DNA from: Pedosphaera sp.
Lineage (GTDB): Bacteria; Verrucomicrobiota; Verrucomicrobiia; Limisphaerales; UBA9464
Direction of reading: 5' to 3'
NCBI GenBank assembly: GCA_009695405.1
Contig: SIAZ01000186.1
Location: 1-7,053, forward strand
DNA length: 7,053 nt
A program made the translations under genes and the position numbers. Of this stretch, positions 1-6,063 are shown piece after piece; position 1 is the first letter of the stretch, and each line of letters begins with the position of its first letter. The notes beneath the pieces are model-generated. The model did not search any database. It was not told the DNA's origin and saw only the letters and a program-made list of their open reading frames with translations.

Positions 1-69
1 CAGCGCCTCCATCCCCACCTTCGCTTTGAACGCTGAACTGTGTCTTTTCCGTTTGGTTTTGGTTTTCAT
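1..69 (-). CDS. IS3-family transposase OrfA, N-terminal 23 residues (partial)
   Basis: Reading the minus strand from the ATG at 69 gives MKTKTKRKRHSSAFKAKVGM then EAL before the window ends. The pattern of a basic start followed by R-x-H-S-x-x-F-K-A-K-V-x-x-E-A-L is the standard N-terminus of IS3-family OrfA, the helix-turn-helix protein that binds the element's ends and is fused to OrfB (DDE integrase) by programmed -1 frameshifting. Only the first part of the HTH domain is visible, so it cannot be said whether the transposase is intact. No strong Shine-Dalgarno precedes the ATG. The reading direction and the terminal repeat at 123-147 agree with each other. Confidence 0.82.
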   Translation of the reverse strand, partial: MKTKTKRKRHSSAFKAKVGMEAL

Positions 70-147
70 TGGTCTGATCATTTTGTCGTTGATCAAACCC
101 GCAAAACCATAACTTAACCGCTGGTCCAGTTTTCGGGGTCCACCTCA
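1..147 (-). mobile_element. IS3-family insertion sequence, partial (orfA-proximal end)
   Basis: This is the end of an IS3-family element that continues beyond the left edge of the window. On the minus strand the terminus reads TGAGGTGGACCCCG followed by AAAACTGGACC (147 down to about 123). It begins with TG, as IS3-family ends do, and has the GGACCCCGAAAACTGG core seen in many terminal inverted repeats of the family. The orfA start lies 78 bp inside this end, a usual distance. The outer boundary is therefore placed at 147. The target-site duplication (usually 3-5 bp) would begin at 148 (gtt...), but the other end is outside the window and it cannot be confirmed. Assignment to a subgroup is not possible from this fragment. 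Confidence 0.8.
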
Positions 148-280
148 GTTTGTCGCGAATGGTCGATTGGGTGAGAGGTCAAGGACCGGCAATTCCGACG
201 ACGTTCAAAAATATCGAAATTAGGGAAGGTCTTCCTCCGTCTTGGCGTTGAGTTGACTCTTCTTTTTATCTCTTAAACTT
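148..280. other. Spacer between IS3 end and glycosyltransferase
   Basis: This 133-bp stretch must contain the 5' control region of the glycosyltransferase unless transcription enters from the IS. I see no convincing -35/-10 pair and no Shine-Dalgarno before the GTG at 281. A short inverted repeat, GGAAG-GT-CTTCC, lies at 224-235. A short open frame runs from the IS edge to a TAG at about 218-220 and could be the tail of a gene cut by the IS, but it is too short to identify. Confidence 0.4.
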
Positions 281-1300
281 GTGAACATCTCGGTCATCAT
301 TTCCAATTTTAACGGGGCTCGTTACCTTCCTCGATTACTTGACTCTCTCCGTCAACAACTTGGAGTCCATCTCGAGATTCTAGTCGTTGACCGTTTCAGC
401 ACGGATACGTCTGCCGCTATTCTGGCCAAGTATACTGAGGTCAGAGTGCTGCAGGAACCGCCCCAGACGGGATTAGTTTGCGGATATCAAGTTGGTGCCG
501 ACCTAGCCTCCTATGATCTTCTTTTTTTCTGCAATGAGGACATGTGGTTTGAACCTGATTGCCTGCGATTATTGGGAGAACGTATCGATTTACAGAGGCG
601 AATTGCGGCTGCAGACGGTTGGCATTTCCAGTATGATACGGGTGCTTTTCTTCACGGGGCAACTCGTTTTAAGAGGGTTAAATGGGCTATTAACTCGCCA
701 CATCCCCGACGGTCGGCTGATTTTGAAGTGTGTCTTTCTGCAGGTGATTTTACTCCTTTTCCCTGTGCCGGTGCTTTCCTGATTCACAGGGCGATTTTTC
801 GAAATCTCGGAGGGTGGGATACTCAATTTTTTCTCGATCACGAAGACATCGACCTGTTTATCCGAGCCTGGCAACAAGGCTGGAGAACGGTGACCGTTCC
901 CCAAGCCCGTATCCATCACGCGGTGAATGCTTCCAATAACCAGACATTATCCGATCTCAACGTCAAAGTAATCGAACGCAGATATCTTTCTCAGCGAGCA
1001 AGTCTCACGATTATTGCGTTGAAATATTTTTCCCTCAGAATGCTTCCCCTAAGCCTGCTGGTGTGGCCTGCAGTCGTGGTCAACAATGTATTGTCTCGGC
1101 GCTGGAACTTTGTCATCAGGGACTTTTACGTGCTTAACGAAATTTTCCGCCGAATCCCCAAGGCCCTCGCTTTTCGACGTTCGAATGCTGATCAAAATCA
1201 CCAATCGCCAGGGCAAAATTTCTTTCTCGATCCGTCCTTCACACTTCAGAAGCGCTCGGAAGGGCAGGGGAAATCAGGGCAGGGAAGATTATCGGAATAG
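281..1300 (+). CDS. Family 2 glycosyltransferase (rhamnosyltransferase-like)
   Basis: This 339-residue protein is a GT-A fold family 2 glycosyltransferase, which transfers a sugar from a nucleotide-sugar donor to a growing glycan, probably at the inner face of the cytoplasmic membrane. Visible motifs: the N-terminal strand ISVIISNFNG (3-12), the donor-binding segment VVDRFSTD (35-42), a DxD-like NED (85-87), the GAFLIHR segment (164-170), and GGWDTQFFLDHEDIDL (177-192), where HEDID matches the catalytic ED motif of WbbL/rhamnosyltransferase-type enzymes. A hydrophobic stretch near 255-270 suggests membrane association. The Asn usually found in VVDNxSTDGS is Arg here, which may alter donor binding. 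The GTG at 281 is chosen because an in-frame TGA lies at 254-256 and MNISVIIS is a typical start. The tail (about 325-339) is Gly/Gln/Ser-rich and encoded by G-tracts. No other polysaccharide gene is present, so donor and acceptor are unknown. Confidence 0.9.
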   Translation: MNISVIISNFNGARYLPRLLDSLRQQLGVHLEILVVDRFSTDTSAAILAKYTEVRVLQEPPQTGLVCGYQVGADLASYDLLFFCNEDMWFEPDCLRLLGERIDLQRRIAAADGWHFQYDTGAFLHGATRFKRVKWAINSPHPRRSADFEVCLSAGDFTPFPCAGAFLIHRAIFRNLGGWDTQFFLDHEDIDLFIRAWQQGWRTVTVPQARIHHAVNASNNQTLSDLNVKVIERRYLSQRASLTIIALKYFSLRMLPLSLLVWPAVVVNNVLSRRWNFVIRDFYVLNEIFRRIPKALAFRRSNADQNHQSPGQNFFLDPSFTLQKRSEGQGKSGQGRLSE

Positions 1301-1310
1301 CAGGGGAGGG
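1262..1310 (+). other. G-tract cluster with canonical G-quadruplex motif
   Basis: Four G-tracts occur on the coding strand: GGG (1262-1264), GGGG (1267-1270), GGG (1277-1279) and GGG (1282-1284), separated by loops of 2, 6 and 2 bases. This satisfies the usual G3+N1-7 rule for a quadruplex in both DNA and mRNA. Two more tracts, GGGG (1303-1306) and GGG (1308-1310), follow the glycosyltransferase stop codon at 1298-1300. The first four tracts form an imperfect direct repeat (AGGGCAGGG twice). Whether a quadruplex forms, or whether this is just a low-complexity 3' end, cannot be decided from sequence. Confidence 0.55.
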
Positions 1311-1434
1311 AAGACGTTTTCCTGAAGGTTCAGATTAACTGACCTACCGAGAACGTACCATGGGAAAATCGCTTGAGGCCGTCGGGGAACGTTTGAGTTC
1401 CAAGGAAATGAGGTTTGGAGATATGCCTTAGAGA

Positions 1435-1509
1435 TGGTGCGCGCTGTAGGGTTTGAACCTACGACCCCTTCCGTGTGAAGGAAGTGCTCTACCGCTGAGC
1501 TAAGCACGC
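1435..1509 (-). tRNA. tRNA-Val (anticodon CAC), CCA encoded
   Basis: The minus strand folds into a complete 75-nt cloverleaf. The acceptor stem is GCGTGCT with AGCGCGC (one G-U pair). The D arm is GCTC/GAGC, the anticodon stem CTTCC/GGAAG with loop TTCACAC, and the T arm GTAGG/CCTAC with loop TTCAAAC, ending in discriminator A and a genomically encoded CCA (1435-1437). The anticodon CAC reads valine GUG codons. All stems pair without a break, so it should be functional. It is convergent with the glycosyltransferase and divergent from the S4 gene. tRNA genes are frequent integration points, but no repeat of its 3' end is seen in the window, so there is no sign of an integrated element. Confidence 0.96.
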
Positions 1510-1523
1510 CCGAGAGGCCGTTT

Positions 1524-1551
1524 CCTATACGCTAGCAAAAAAACGGTGCAA
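1524..1551 (-). promoter_or_regulatory. Possible promoter of tRNA-Val
   Basis: On the minus strand, TTGCAC (1551-1546) and TATAGG (1529-1524) are 16 bp apart. The -10 box would start transcription about 8 nt before the mature tRNA end. The segment between is GC-rich (ACGGCCTCTC), as in stringently controlled stable-RNA promoters. The -35 match is poor, so this is a suggestion based mainly on position. Confidence 0.4.
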
Positions 1552-1623
1552 GAAAAAGTTCACTTAAACAGAAATTAACTCTCCGTAATCGCCTCGGCAT
1601 TGGCTGGGCCTTACTCTCCTTCA

Positions 1624-1995
1624 ATGCGTCTTGACCAATGGCTATGGGGTGTTCGGCTCTACAGGACTCGTACATTGGCGATTAACGAAATCCGTGAGGG
1701 GCATGTCACCGTTGACGGGATCGTCACTAAACCTGCTTACGAGGTTCGTCATGGTCAGAGCATTGCTGCACGAACGGGTGATATCACCCGAACCTATCGC
1801 GTCCTTGCCTTTCCACCCGCGCGTGTCGGTGCCAAGCAAGCACCTGAGTTTGCCGAAGATGTCACTCCACCGGAGGAATTCAGTCGTCGAACGGAGAAAA
1901 AAGAGGCCATAGGTTACCGTCTTCCCGACGAAGGGCGCCCAACCAAGCGCGATCGGCGCGATCTCCAACGGTGGTCAGATCCCTCCGAGTCTTAA
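1624..1995 (+). CDS. hslR: Hsp15-like S4-domain RNA-binding protein
   Basis: The product has 123 residues from the ATG at 1624. Residues 1-45 form an S4 fold: MRLDQWLWGVRLYRTR is the conserved first helix pair, followed by the basic turn and TVDGIVTKPAYEVRHGQ. The C-terminus carries the charged motif RPTKRDRRDLQRW (105-117) typical of Hsp15 (HslR). In E. coli Hsp15 binds free 50S subunits that still hold a peptidyl-tRNA and helps recycle them; a similar ribosome-rescue role is inferred here. The frame is open back to a TTG at 1600, but the family begins exactly at MRLDxWLW, so the ATG is preferred. No Shine-Dalgarno is evident. It is divergent from tRNA-Val and convergent with rarA, with 40 bp between the stop codons and no obvious terminator hairpin. 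A generic S4 protein of another subgroup remains possible. Confidence 0.88.
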   Translation: MRLDQWLWGVRLYRTRTLAINEIREGHVTVDGIVTKPAYEVRHGQSIAARTGDITRTYRVLAFPPARVGAKQAPEFAEDVTPPEEFSRRTEKKEAIGYRLPDEGRPTKRDRRDLQRWSDPSES

Positions 1996-2035
1996 CGCGC
2001 CGCCGAGGAGTTCAAAGTATCAAAGAAGAATCCAG

Positions 2036-3427
2036 TCACTGAGTTGATTCGTCCGCTTTCGCCTTGGCTTCAATTATTAAAGCGCGCCACCGATCTACTC
2101 GCTCTTTAATCTTCTTTTCTGTTCCCTGTTCGGTTGGGTGATAAAATCGGCGCTCGGCTCCTAAATAGTTTTCTGGAACAAAGTGGCCGGGATGGTCATG
2201 GGCATATTGGTAACCGACCCCATGCCCCAAGTGCTTTGCACCCGCATAATGACCGTCACGAAGTCGGGTGGGAACAGCAAGGGTACGCCCAGATCGCACA
2301 TCGTCTAGGGCTGCATCAATTGCTTTAATGACCGAATTACTTTTATTCGCAGTGGCGACATAAAGTGCCGCCTCGGCGATAGGGATACGGGCTTCCGGCC
2401 ATCCAATAAGTTCCGCCGCTTCGCAGGCAGATGTGGCTAACACTAAAGCCATTGGATCCGCTAAGCCGACGTCTTCAGCGGCTTGAATAATAATCCGCCG
2501 AGCAATGAAGCGAGGATCTTCCCCAGCATGGATCATCTTGGCTAACCAATATAAAGTCGCATCGGGATCACTGCCACGCATTGACTTAATAAAAGCGCTA
2601 ATGGTGTCGTAATGGGCATCGCCATCGCCATCGTAGACTATGGCCTTTTTTTGGATACACTGTTCGGCAATCGTCAAGTCAATCAGTACTGTCCCATCAG
2701 GCCCAGCATCGGTGGTCAAGGCGGCAACTTCTAAGGAACTGAGGGCCTTTCGAGCGTCGCCATCGGCCACCGTGGCCAGATGTTTTAGAGCCTCATTGGT
2801 GACGCTGATCCGCAGGAAACCCAACCCTTGATCTCGGTCCAATAGAGCCCGCCGCAAAAGCGATTCAAGATCATCGACCGATAGCGGTTGCAATTCGAAA
2901 ACTTGCGACCGAGAAACTAAGGGTGAATTAACAAAGAAAAACGGATTATGGGTCGTGGCTCCAATTAACTTGACGACACCGCTCTCCACATCGGGTAGGA
3001 GAGAATCTTGCTGTGCCTTGTTAAATCGATGGATCTCGTCGATGAACAGTAAGGTAGGTTGACCGGTGTTTCTGAGTCGATTTGCTGCGCCCTGCAACAC
3101 GCGGCGCATTTCGGCAACATTGGATTCCACGGCGTTTAATCGCTCAAAATGTGAACGGCTCCGAGCCGCAATAATCTGAGCGAGTGAGGTTTTCCCTGTA
3201 CCGGGTGGGCCAAAAAAAATAACCGACTGAACTCGGTCGGCCTCAATCGCTCGGCGTAATAATTGGCCTGGGGCTAAAATATGGCTTTGACCCACATAAT
3301 CATCCAAACCACGCGGTCGCATCCGAGCTGCCAAAGGAATCGTGGTGCCAGAAACTTCATCCGTCCATGGCGCTGCAGGAGGCGGGGTACTCGTACCATC
3401 ACCTTGAAAGAAATCAGACTGGGCCAC
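2036..3427 (-). CDS. rarA: Replication-associated recombination protein A (RarA/MgsA AAA+ ATPase)
   Basis: RarA is a cytoplasmic AAA+ ATPase related to clamp-loader subunits and to eukaryotic Mgs1/WRNIP1. It acts at stalled or gapped replication forks and binds SSB. Residue numbers here count from the upstream TTG at 3529. The sequence shows PLAARMRPRGLDDYVGQ (65-81), Walker A GPPGTGKTS (107-115), Walker B LLFIDEIH (160-167), sensor 1 GATTHNP (190-196), the Arg-finger region SPLVSRSQ (202-209) and sensor 2 GDAR (257-260). The C-terminal clamp-loader-like and tetramerisation regions include DGHYAGAKHLGHG and FVPENYLG. The core is complete. The frame is open to 3529, where a TTG would overlap the SDR stop by 7 bases, but the extra 34 residues (MVGKSTLGF...) do not resemble the family. 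The GTG at 3427 (giving MAQSDFFQ) yields 463 residues and is preferred, although it has no Shine-Dalgarno. It is the last gene of the minus-strand block and may be co-transcribed with the SDR gene. Confidence 0.93.
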   Translation of the reverse strand: MAQSDFFQGDGTSTPPPAAPWTDEVSGTTIPLAARMRPRGLDDYVGQSHILAPGQLLRRAIEADRVQSVIFFGPPGTGKTSLAQIIAARSRSHFERLNAVESNVAEMRRVLQGAANRLRNTGQPTLLFIDEIHRFNKAQQDSLLPDVESGVVKLIGATTHNPFFFVNSPLVSRSQVFELQPLSVDDLESLLRRALLDRDQGLGFLRISVTNEALKHLATVADGDARKALSSLEVAALTTDAGPDGTVLIDLTIAEQCIQKKAIVYDGDGDAHYDTISAFIKSMRGSDPDATLYWLAKMIHAGEDPRFIARRIIIQAAEDVGLADPMALVLATSACEAAELIGWPEARIPIAEAALYVATANKSNSVIKAIDAALDDVRSGRTLAVPTRLRDGHYAGAKHLGHGVGYQYAHDHPGHFVPENYLGAERRFYHPTEQGTEKKIKERVDRWRALIIEAKAKADESTQ

Positions 3428-3522
3428 AGCTTCAGCGTACAGAGAAGTTGGCGATTTGTCCCCTGACTTTCTTGTTATCCTCTGACGACTCAGGATTCGA
3501 AGAAAACCAAGAGTCGATTTAC

Positions 3523-4305
3523 CTACCAACGATGCGCCGAGGTGAGTGCACGATCGAGGTGCGTGTAGCCGCCGTCGACAAAGAGAAATTGGCCAGTGAC
3601 ATGGCTCGCACGATCTGACGATAGCCAGACAATGCTATCGGCGAGTTCTTCCGAGCGGGTTAATCGGTTTTCGAAGGGGACGAGTTGTGCCACTCGTGCT
3701 CGGGCCGCGCTGGGGTCGGGTTGAGACTCAAACCAACGATCGTACTGATCAGATTCGCATTCGGCTGGTACCACGCAGTTCACCCGAACGCCCTCCCGTC
3801 CTAAGGCCACGGCCCACTCTCGGGTGAGAGCATTGATCGCGCCCTTCGCTGCCGCATAGCCAGACGTTCCGCCTTGGCCGGTCCAAGCGACCTTCGACGT
3901 CACATTCACCACGGCACCGCGTCTTGCCACTAAATGCTTTTGGGCATGGTGTGTGAGAGAAAAAACGTGCAGCAAGTTACGCTGTAGGGATCCCAAAAAG
4001 TCGGCAGGTGCGGCGGTGAGAGGAACGCTGTCGTTGACTCCAGCATTATTAACTAAAACGTCGAGTTGCCCTAATGAATCAACAGTTTCCTGCACAGCCC
4101 GCTGGCAGTCGGTCTCACTGACTAAATCCGCTGCCACAAAAATTGACCCAGTTAACTCGGTGGCCAAACGCCTGCCCGCAATCAGGTCTCGTCCGAGGAT
4201 TGATACTCGAGCTCCCTCTGCAGCAAAGGCGCGGGCAGTAGCGGCCCCGATCCCTTTGGTGGCGCCACTGATCAAAACAACTTTATCTCGTAAATGCAGG
4301 TCCAT
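3523..4305 (-). CDS. SDR family oxidoreductase, L-fucose dehydrogenase-like
   Basis: This is a 260-residue classical short-chain dehydrogenase/reductase, full length for the family. It has the NAD(P)-binding SGATKGIG (13-20), NNAG (86-89) and the catalytic set N110, S137, Y150, K154. The cofactor strand ends in LGRD (37-40); Arg here may favour NADP, but this is uncertain. Several segments resemble, from memory, bacterial L-fucose dehydrogenases (L-fucose to fuconolactone): TGQGGTSGYAAAKGA (142-156), LTREWAVAL (160-168), VVPAE (178-182) and the end FVDGGYTHLDRAL (242-254). The subfamily call is moderate, and another sugar or polyol substrate is possible. The ATG at 4305 has a good Shine-Dalgarno, GGAAGG, six bases upstream, the clearest one in the window. 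It lies 92 bp downstream of tex and just before rarA. No other fucose-pathway gene is present. Confidence 0.9.
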   Translation of the reverse strand: MDLHLRDKVVLISGATKGIGAATARAFAAEGARVSILGRDLIAGRRLATELTGSIFVAADLVSETDCQRAVQETVDSLGQLDVLVNNAGVNDSVPLTAAPADFLGSLQRNLLHVFSLTHHAQKHLVARRGAVVNVTSKVAWTGQGGTSGYAAAKGAINALTREWAVALGREGVRVNCVVPAECESDQYDRWFESQPDPSAARARVAQLVPFENRLTRSEELADSIVWLSSDRASHVTGQFLFVDGGYTHLDRALTSAHRW

Positions 4306-4311
4306 GACTAA

Positions 4312-4317
4312 CCTTCC
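4312..4317 (-). promoter_or_regulatory. Shine-Dalgarno site of the SDR gene
   Basis: GGAAGG on the minus strand, six bases before the ATG at 4305. It fixes the start codon of the SDR gene and contrasts with the other genes of the window, none of which has a clear site. Confidence 0.7.
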
Positions 4318-4397
4318 AAGGTCCGGACTGAAACCTCCAAGCTGAAAGTACGATTAAAAATGCGATTGATGCCCTAAAAAGTCTGATTCCGGCACCC

Positions 4398-5996
4398 TTA
4401 CTTCTTTGCTCGATCAAAGGCGTCGCCTAAGGCGCTCCAACTTCCTGCTGCAGGATTGAAGATCGGTCGGGTGTTGGGCCTTGGCCCTGATCGTTGATCT
4501 GTCGCCGGCGGACGTGGCCCTGTCGGTGAGGTTCTTCCATCCTTCGGCGCACCTATTTGGGGATTTGCTTTCATCGATAGTGCAATTCGTTTTCGAGGCA
4601 GATCGAGTTCGGTTACTGTCACGTGGACTTTCTGTCCCACCTTAACCACCTCAGCCGCTTCTTTTACAAAGCGATCGGCCAATTGACTCACGTGCACCAA
4701 TCCATCCTGATGCACTCCAATATCCACAAATGCGCCAAACGCGGTTACATTGGTCACAATGCCCGGCAACTTCATGCCAGGCTGTAAGTCTTCCATTTTA
4801 GAAACACCCTCTTGAAAGGTAAAAGCTTCGAACTTCTCGCGGGGATCGCGTCCCGGCCGAGCTAATTCATCGATAATATCCTTCAAGGTCGGGAGGCCCA
4901 CTGATTCGGTGACATATTTTGCTAACTGAACACGCGACCGAAGGCCTCCATCCCGAATTAAATCGGACACACTGCATCCAGTATCTCGTGCCATGACGTC
5001 AACTAAACCATAGCGTTCCGGATGAACCGCACTTGAATCGAGTGGATTCAAAGCATCACGAATTCTTAGAAAACCCGCACATTGTTCAAAGGCTTTTGGG
5101 CCTAACCGAGGAACTTGAAGCAGGTCTTGGCGTGTCTTAAACGGGCCGTTTTGGTTGCGATGAGTCACAATGTTGGCGGCCAAGGTGGATCCAAGTCCGG
5201 AGACATAGCTCAGCAACTGTTTACTGGCGGTGTTCAGTTCCACACCCACACGGTTCACACATAAAACCACCACATCGTCTAAGCCGCGCTGCAAGGCCGC
5301 AGGATCCACATCATGCTGGTACTGTCCTACCCCGATCGACTTCGGGTCTAATTTCACCAATTCAGTCAAGGGATCCATGAGGCGACGATCGATACTCACC
5401 GCTCCGCGAACGGTAAGGTCTTCATTGGGAAATTCTTCCCGAGCGACTTCGCTCGCTGAGTAAATTGAAGCACCACTTTCATTGACCATAACGATGGCAA
5501 TCGACGGAGGTAGTTTGAGACTACGGATAAATTGTTCAGCCTCGCGGCCGGCGGTTCCGTTGCCAATAGCGATGGCCTCGATGCCGTGCTGCCGCACCAA
5601 CCCATGGATGGCCTCGGCGGCGTCTTTTAGTTGCCCCGCACTGCCGGCAGTAGGATAGAGGACATCGTGATGAAGGAGCTTTCCTTGCCGATCCAAAACC
5701 ACTGTTTTACAGCCGGTGCGGAACCCTGGATCCAAGGCTAAAACACATTTTTCACCGAGCGCAGCGGCCAAAAGGAGTTCACGTAGATTACCCGAAAAGA
5801 CCCGAATAGCCTCTTCATCTGCTTTTTTCTTGGTTGCCAAACGAAGTTCAGCCTCAATGGAAAATCCCACCAGACGCTTGTAGCTGTCTATCGCAGCCAA
5901 TCGCACTTGTTCCGCTGCTGGGGTTTCTCGGGCCTTAAGAAATAAGCTGAACAAAATAGCGATAGCTTCCTCTTCTGGCGGTTGGATTCGCATCAT
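4398..5996 (-). CDS. Tex C-terminal fragment (YqgF, HhH and S1 domains)
   Basis: This 532-residue ORF begins with tandem ATG codons (MMRIQPPEEE) inside the downstream repeat copy and overlaps the N-terminal ORF by 62 bp. It carries the YqgF-like domain (about 84-210, with LALDPGFRTGCK 87-98 and NESGASIYSASE 172-183), the HhH region (about 240-312) and the S1 domain (about 405-477). The tail (480-532) is Pro/Gly/Arg-rich and probably disordered. No Shine-Dalgarno precedes the ATGs, so efficient re-initiation is doubtful, though termination at 5937-5935 lies close by and could allow some coupling. Confidence 0.75.
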   Translation of the reverse strand: MMRIQPPEEEAIAILFSLFLKARETPAAEQVRLAAIDSYKRLVGFSIEAELRLATKKKADEEAIRVFSGNLRELLLAAALGEKCVLALDPGFRTGCKTVVLDRQGKLLHHDVLYPTAGSAGQLKDAAEAIHGLVRQHGIEAIAIGNGTAGREAEQFIRSLKLPPSIAIVMVNESGASIYSASEVAREEFPNEDLTVRGAVSIDRRLMDPLTELVKLDPKSIGVGQYQHDVDPAALQRGLDDVVVLCVNRVGVELNTASKQLLSYVSGLGSTLAANIVTHRNQNGPFKTRQDLLQVPRLGPKAFEQCAGFLRIRDALNPLDSSAVHPERYGLVDVMARDTGCSVSDLIRDGGLRSRVQLAKYVTESVGLPTLKDIIDELARPGRDPREKFEAFTFQEGVSKMEDLQPGMKLPGIVTNVTAFGAFVDIGVHQDGLVHVSQLADRFVKEAAEVVKVGQKVHVTVTELDLPRKRIALSMKANPQIGAPKDGRTSPTGPRPPATDQRSGPRPNTRPIFNPAAGSWSALGDAFDRAKK

Positions 5997-6063
5997 TAAG
6001 AAATAAGCTGAACAAAATAGCGATAGCTTCCTCTTCTGGCGGTTGGATTCGCATCATTAAGAA
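5935..6063. repeat. Perfect 61-bp direct tandem duplication with 7-bp junction homology
   Basis: Bases 5941-6001 and 6002-6062 are identical. The identity extends 6 bp to the left and 1 bp to the right, so the heptamer TTAAGAA occurs three times (5935-5941, 5996-6002, 6057-6063), flanking each unit. This is the footprint of slippage or unequal exchange between two pre-existing TTAAGAA copies 61 bp apart. As 61 is not a multiple of 3, it frameshifts tex. There is no mismatch between copies. Confidence 0.97.

Noticed and set aside
242..278. Promoter for the glycosyltransferase (TTGGCG, TTGAGT or TTGACT as -35)
   Set aside because: None of the combinations gives a -10 box with acceptable sequence at 16-18 bp spacing.
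1327..1344. Hairpin GGTTCAG...CTGACC as a terminator between the glycosyltransferase and tRNA-Val
   Set aside because: The stem is only six pairs with a bulge and has no T-run on either strand.
1289..1507. 72-codon minus-strand ORF (MLSSAVEHFLHTEGVV...)
   Set aside because: Its first part is a translation of tRNA-Val; this AVEHFLHTEGVVGSNPTAR-type peptide is a well-known false protein from tRNA genes.
1435..1509. tRNA-Val as attachment site of an integrated element
   Set aside because: No integrase gene and no direct repeat of the tRNA 3' end was seen in the window.
3953..4345. 130-codon plus-strand ORF opposite the SDR gene
   Set aside because: It lies antisense to a well-supported SDR with all catalytic motifs, and its own sequence is Ser/Arg/Ala-rich without a recognisable domain.
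5935..5996. Programmed ribosomal frameshifting in tex as the reason for two frames
   Set aside because: The frame change is fully explained by the exact 61-bp repeat; removing one unit restores a normal Tex, and Tex is not known to need frameshifting.
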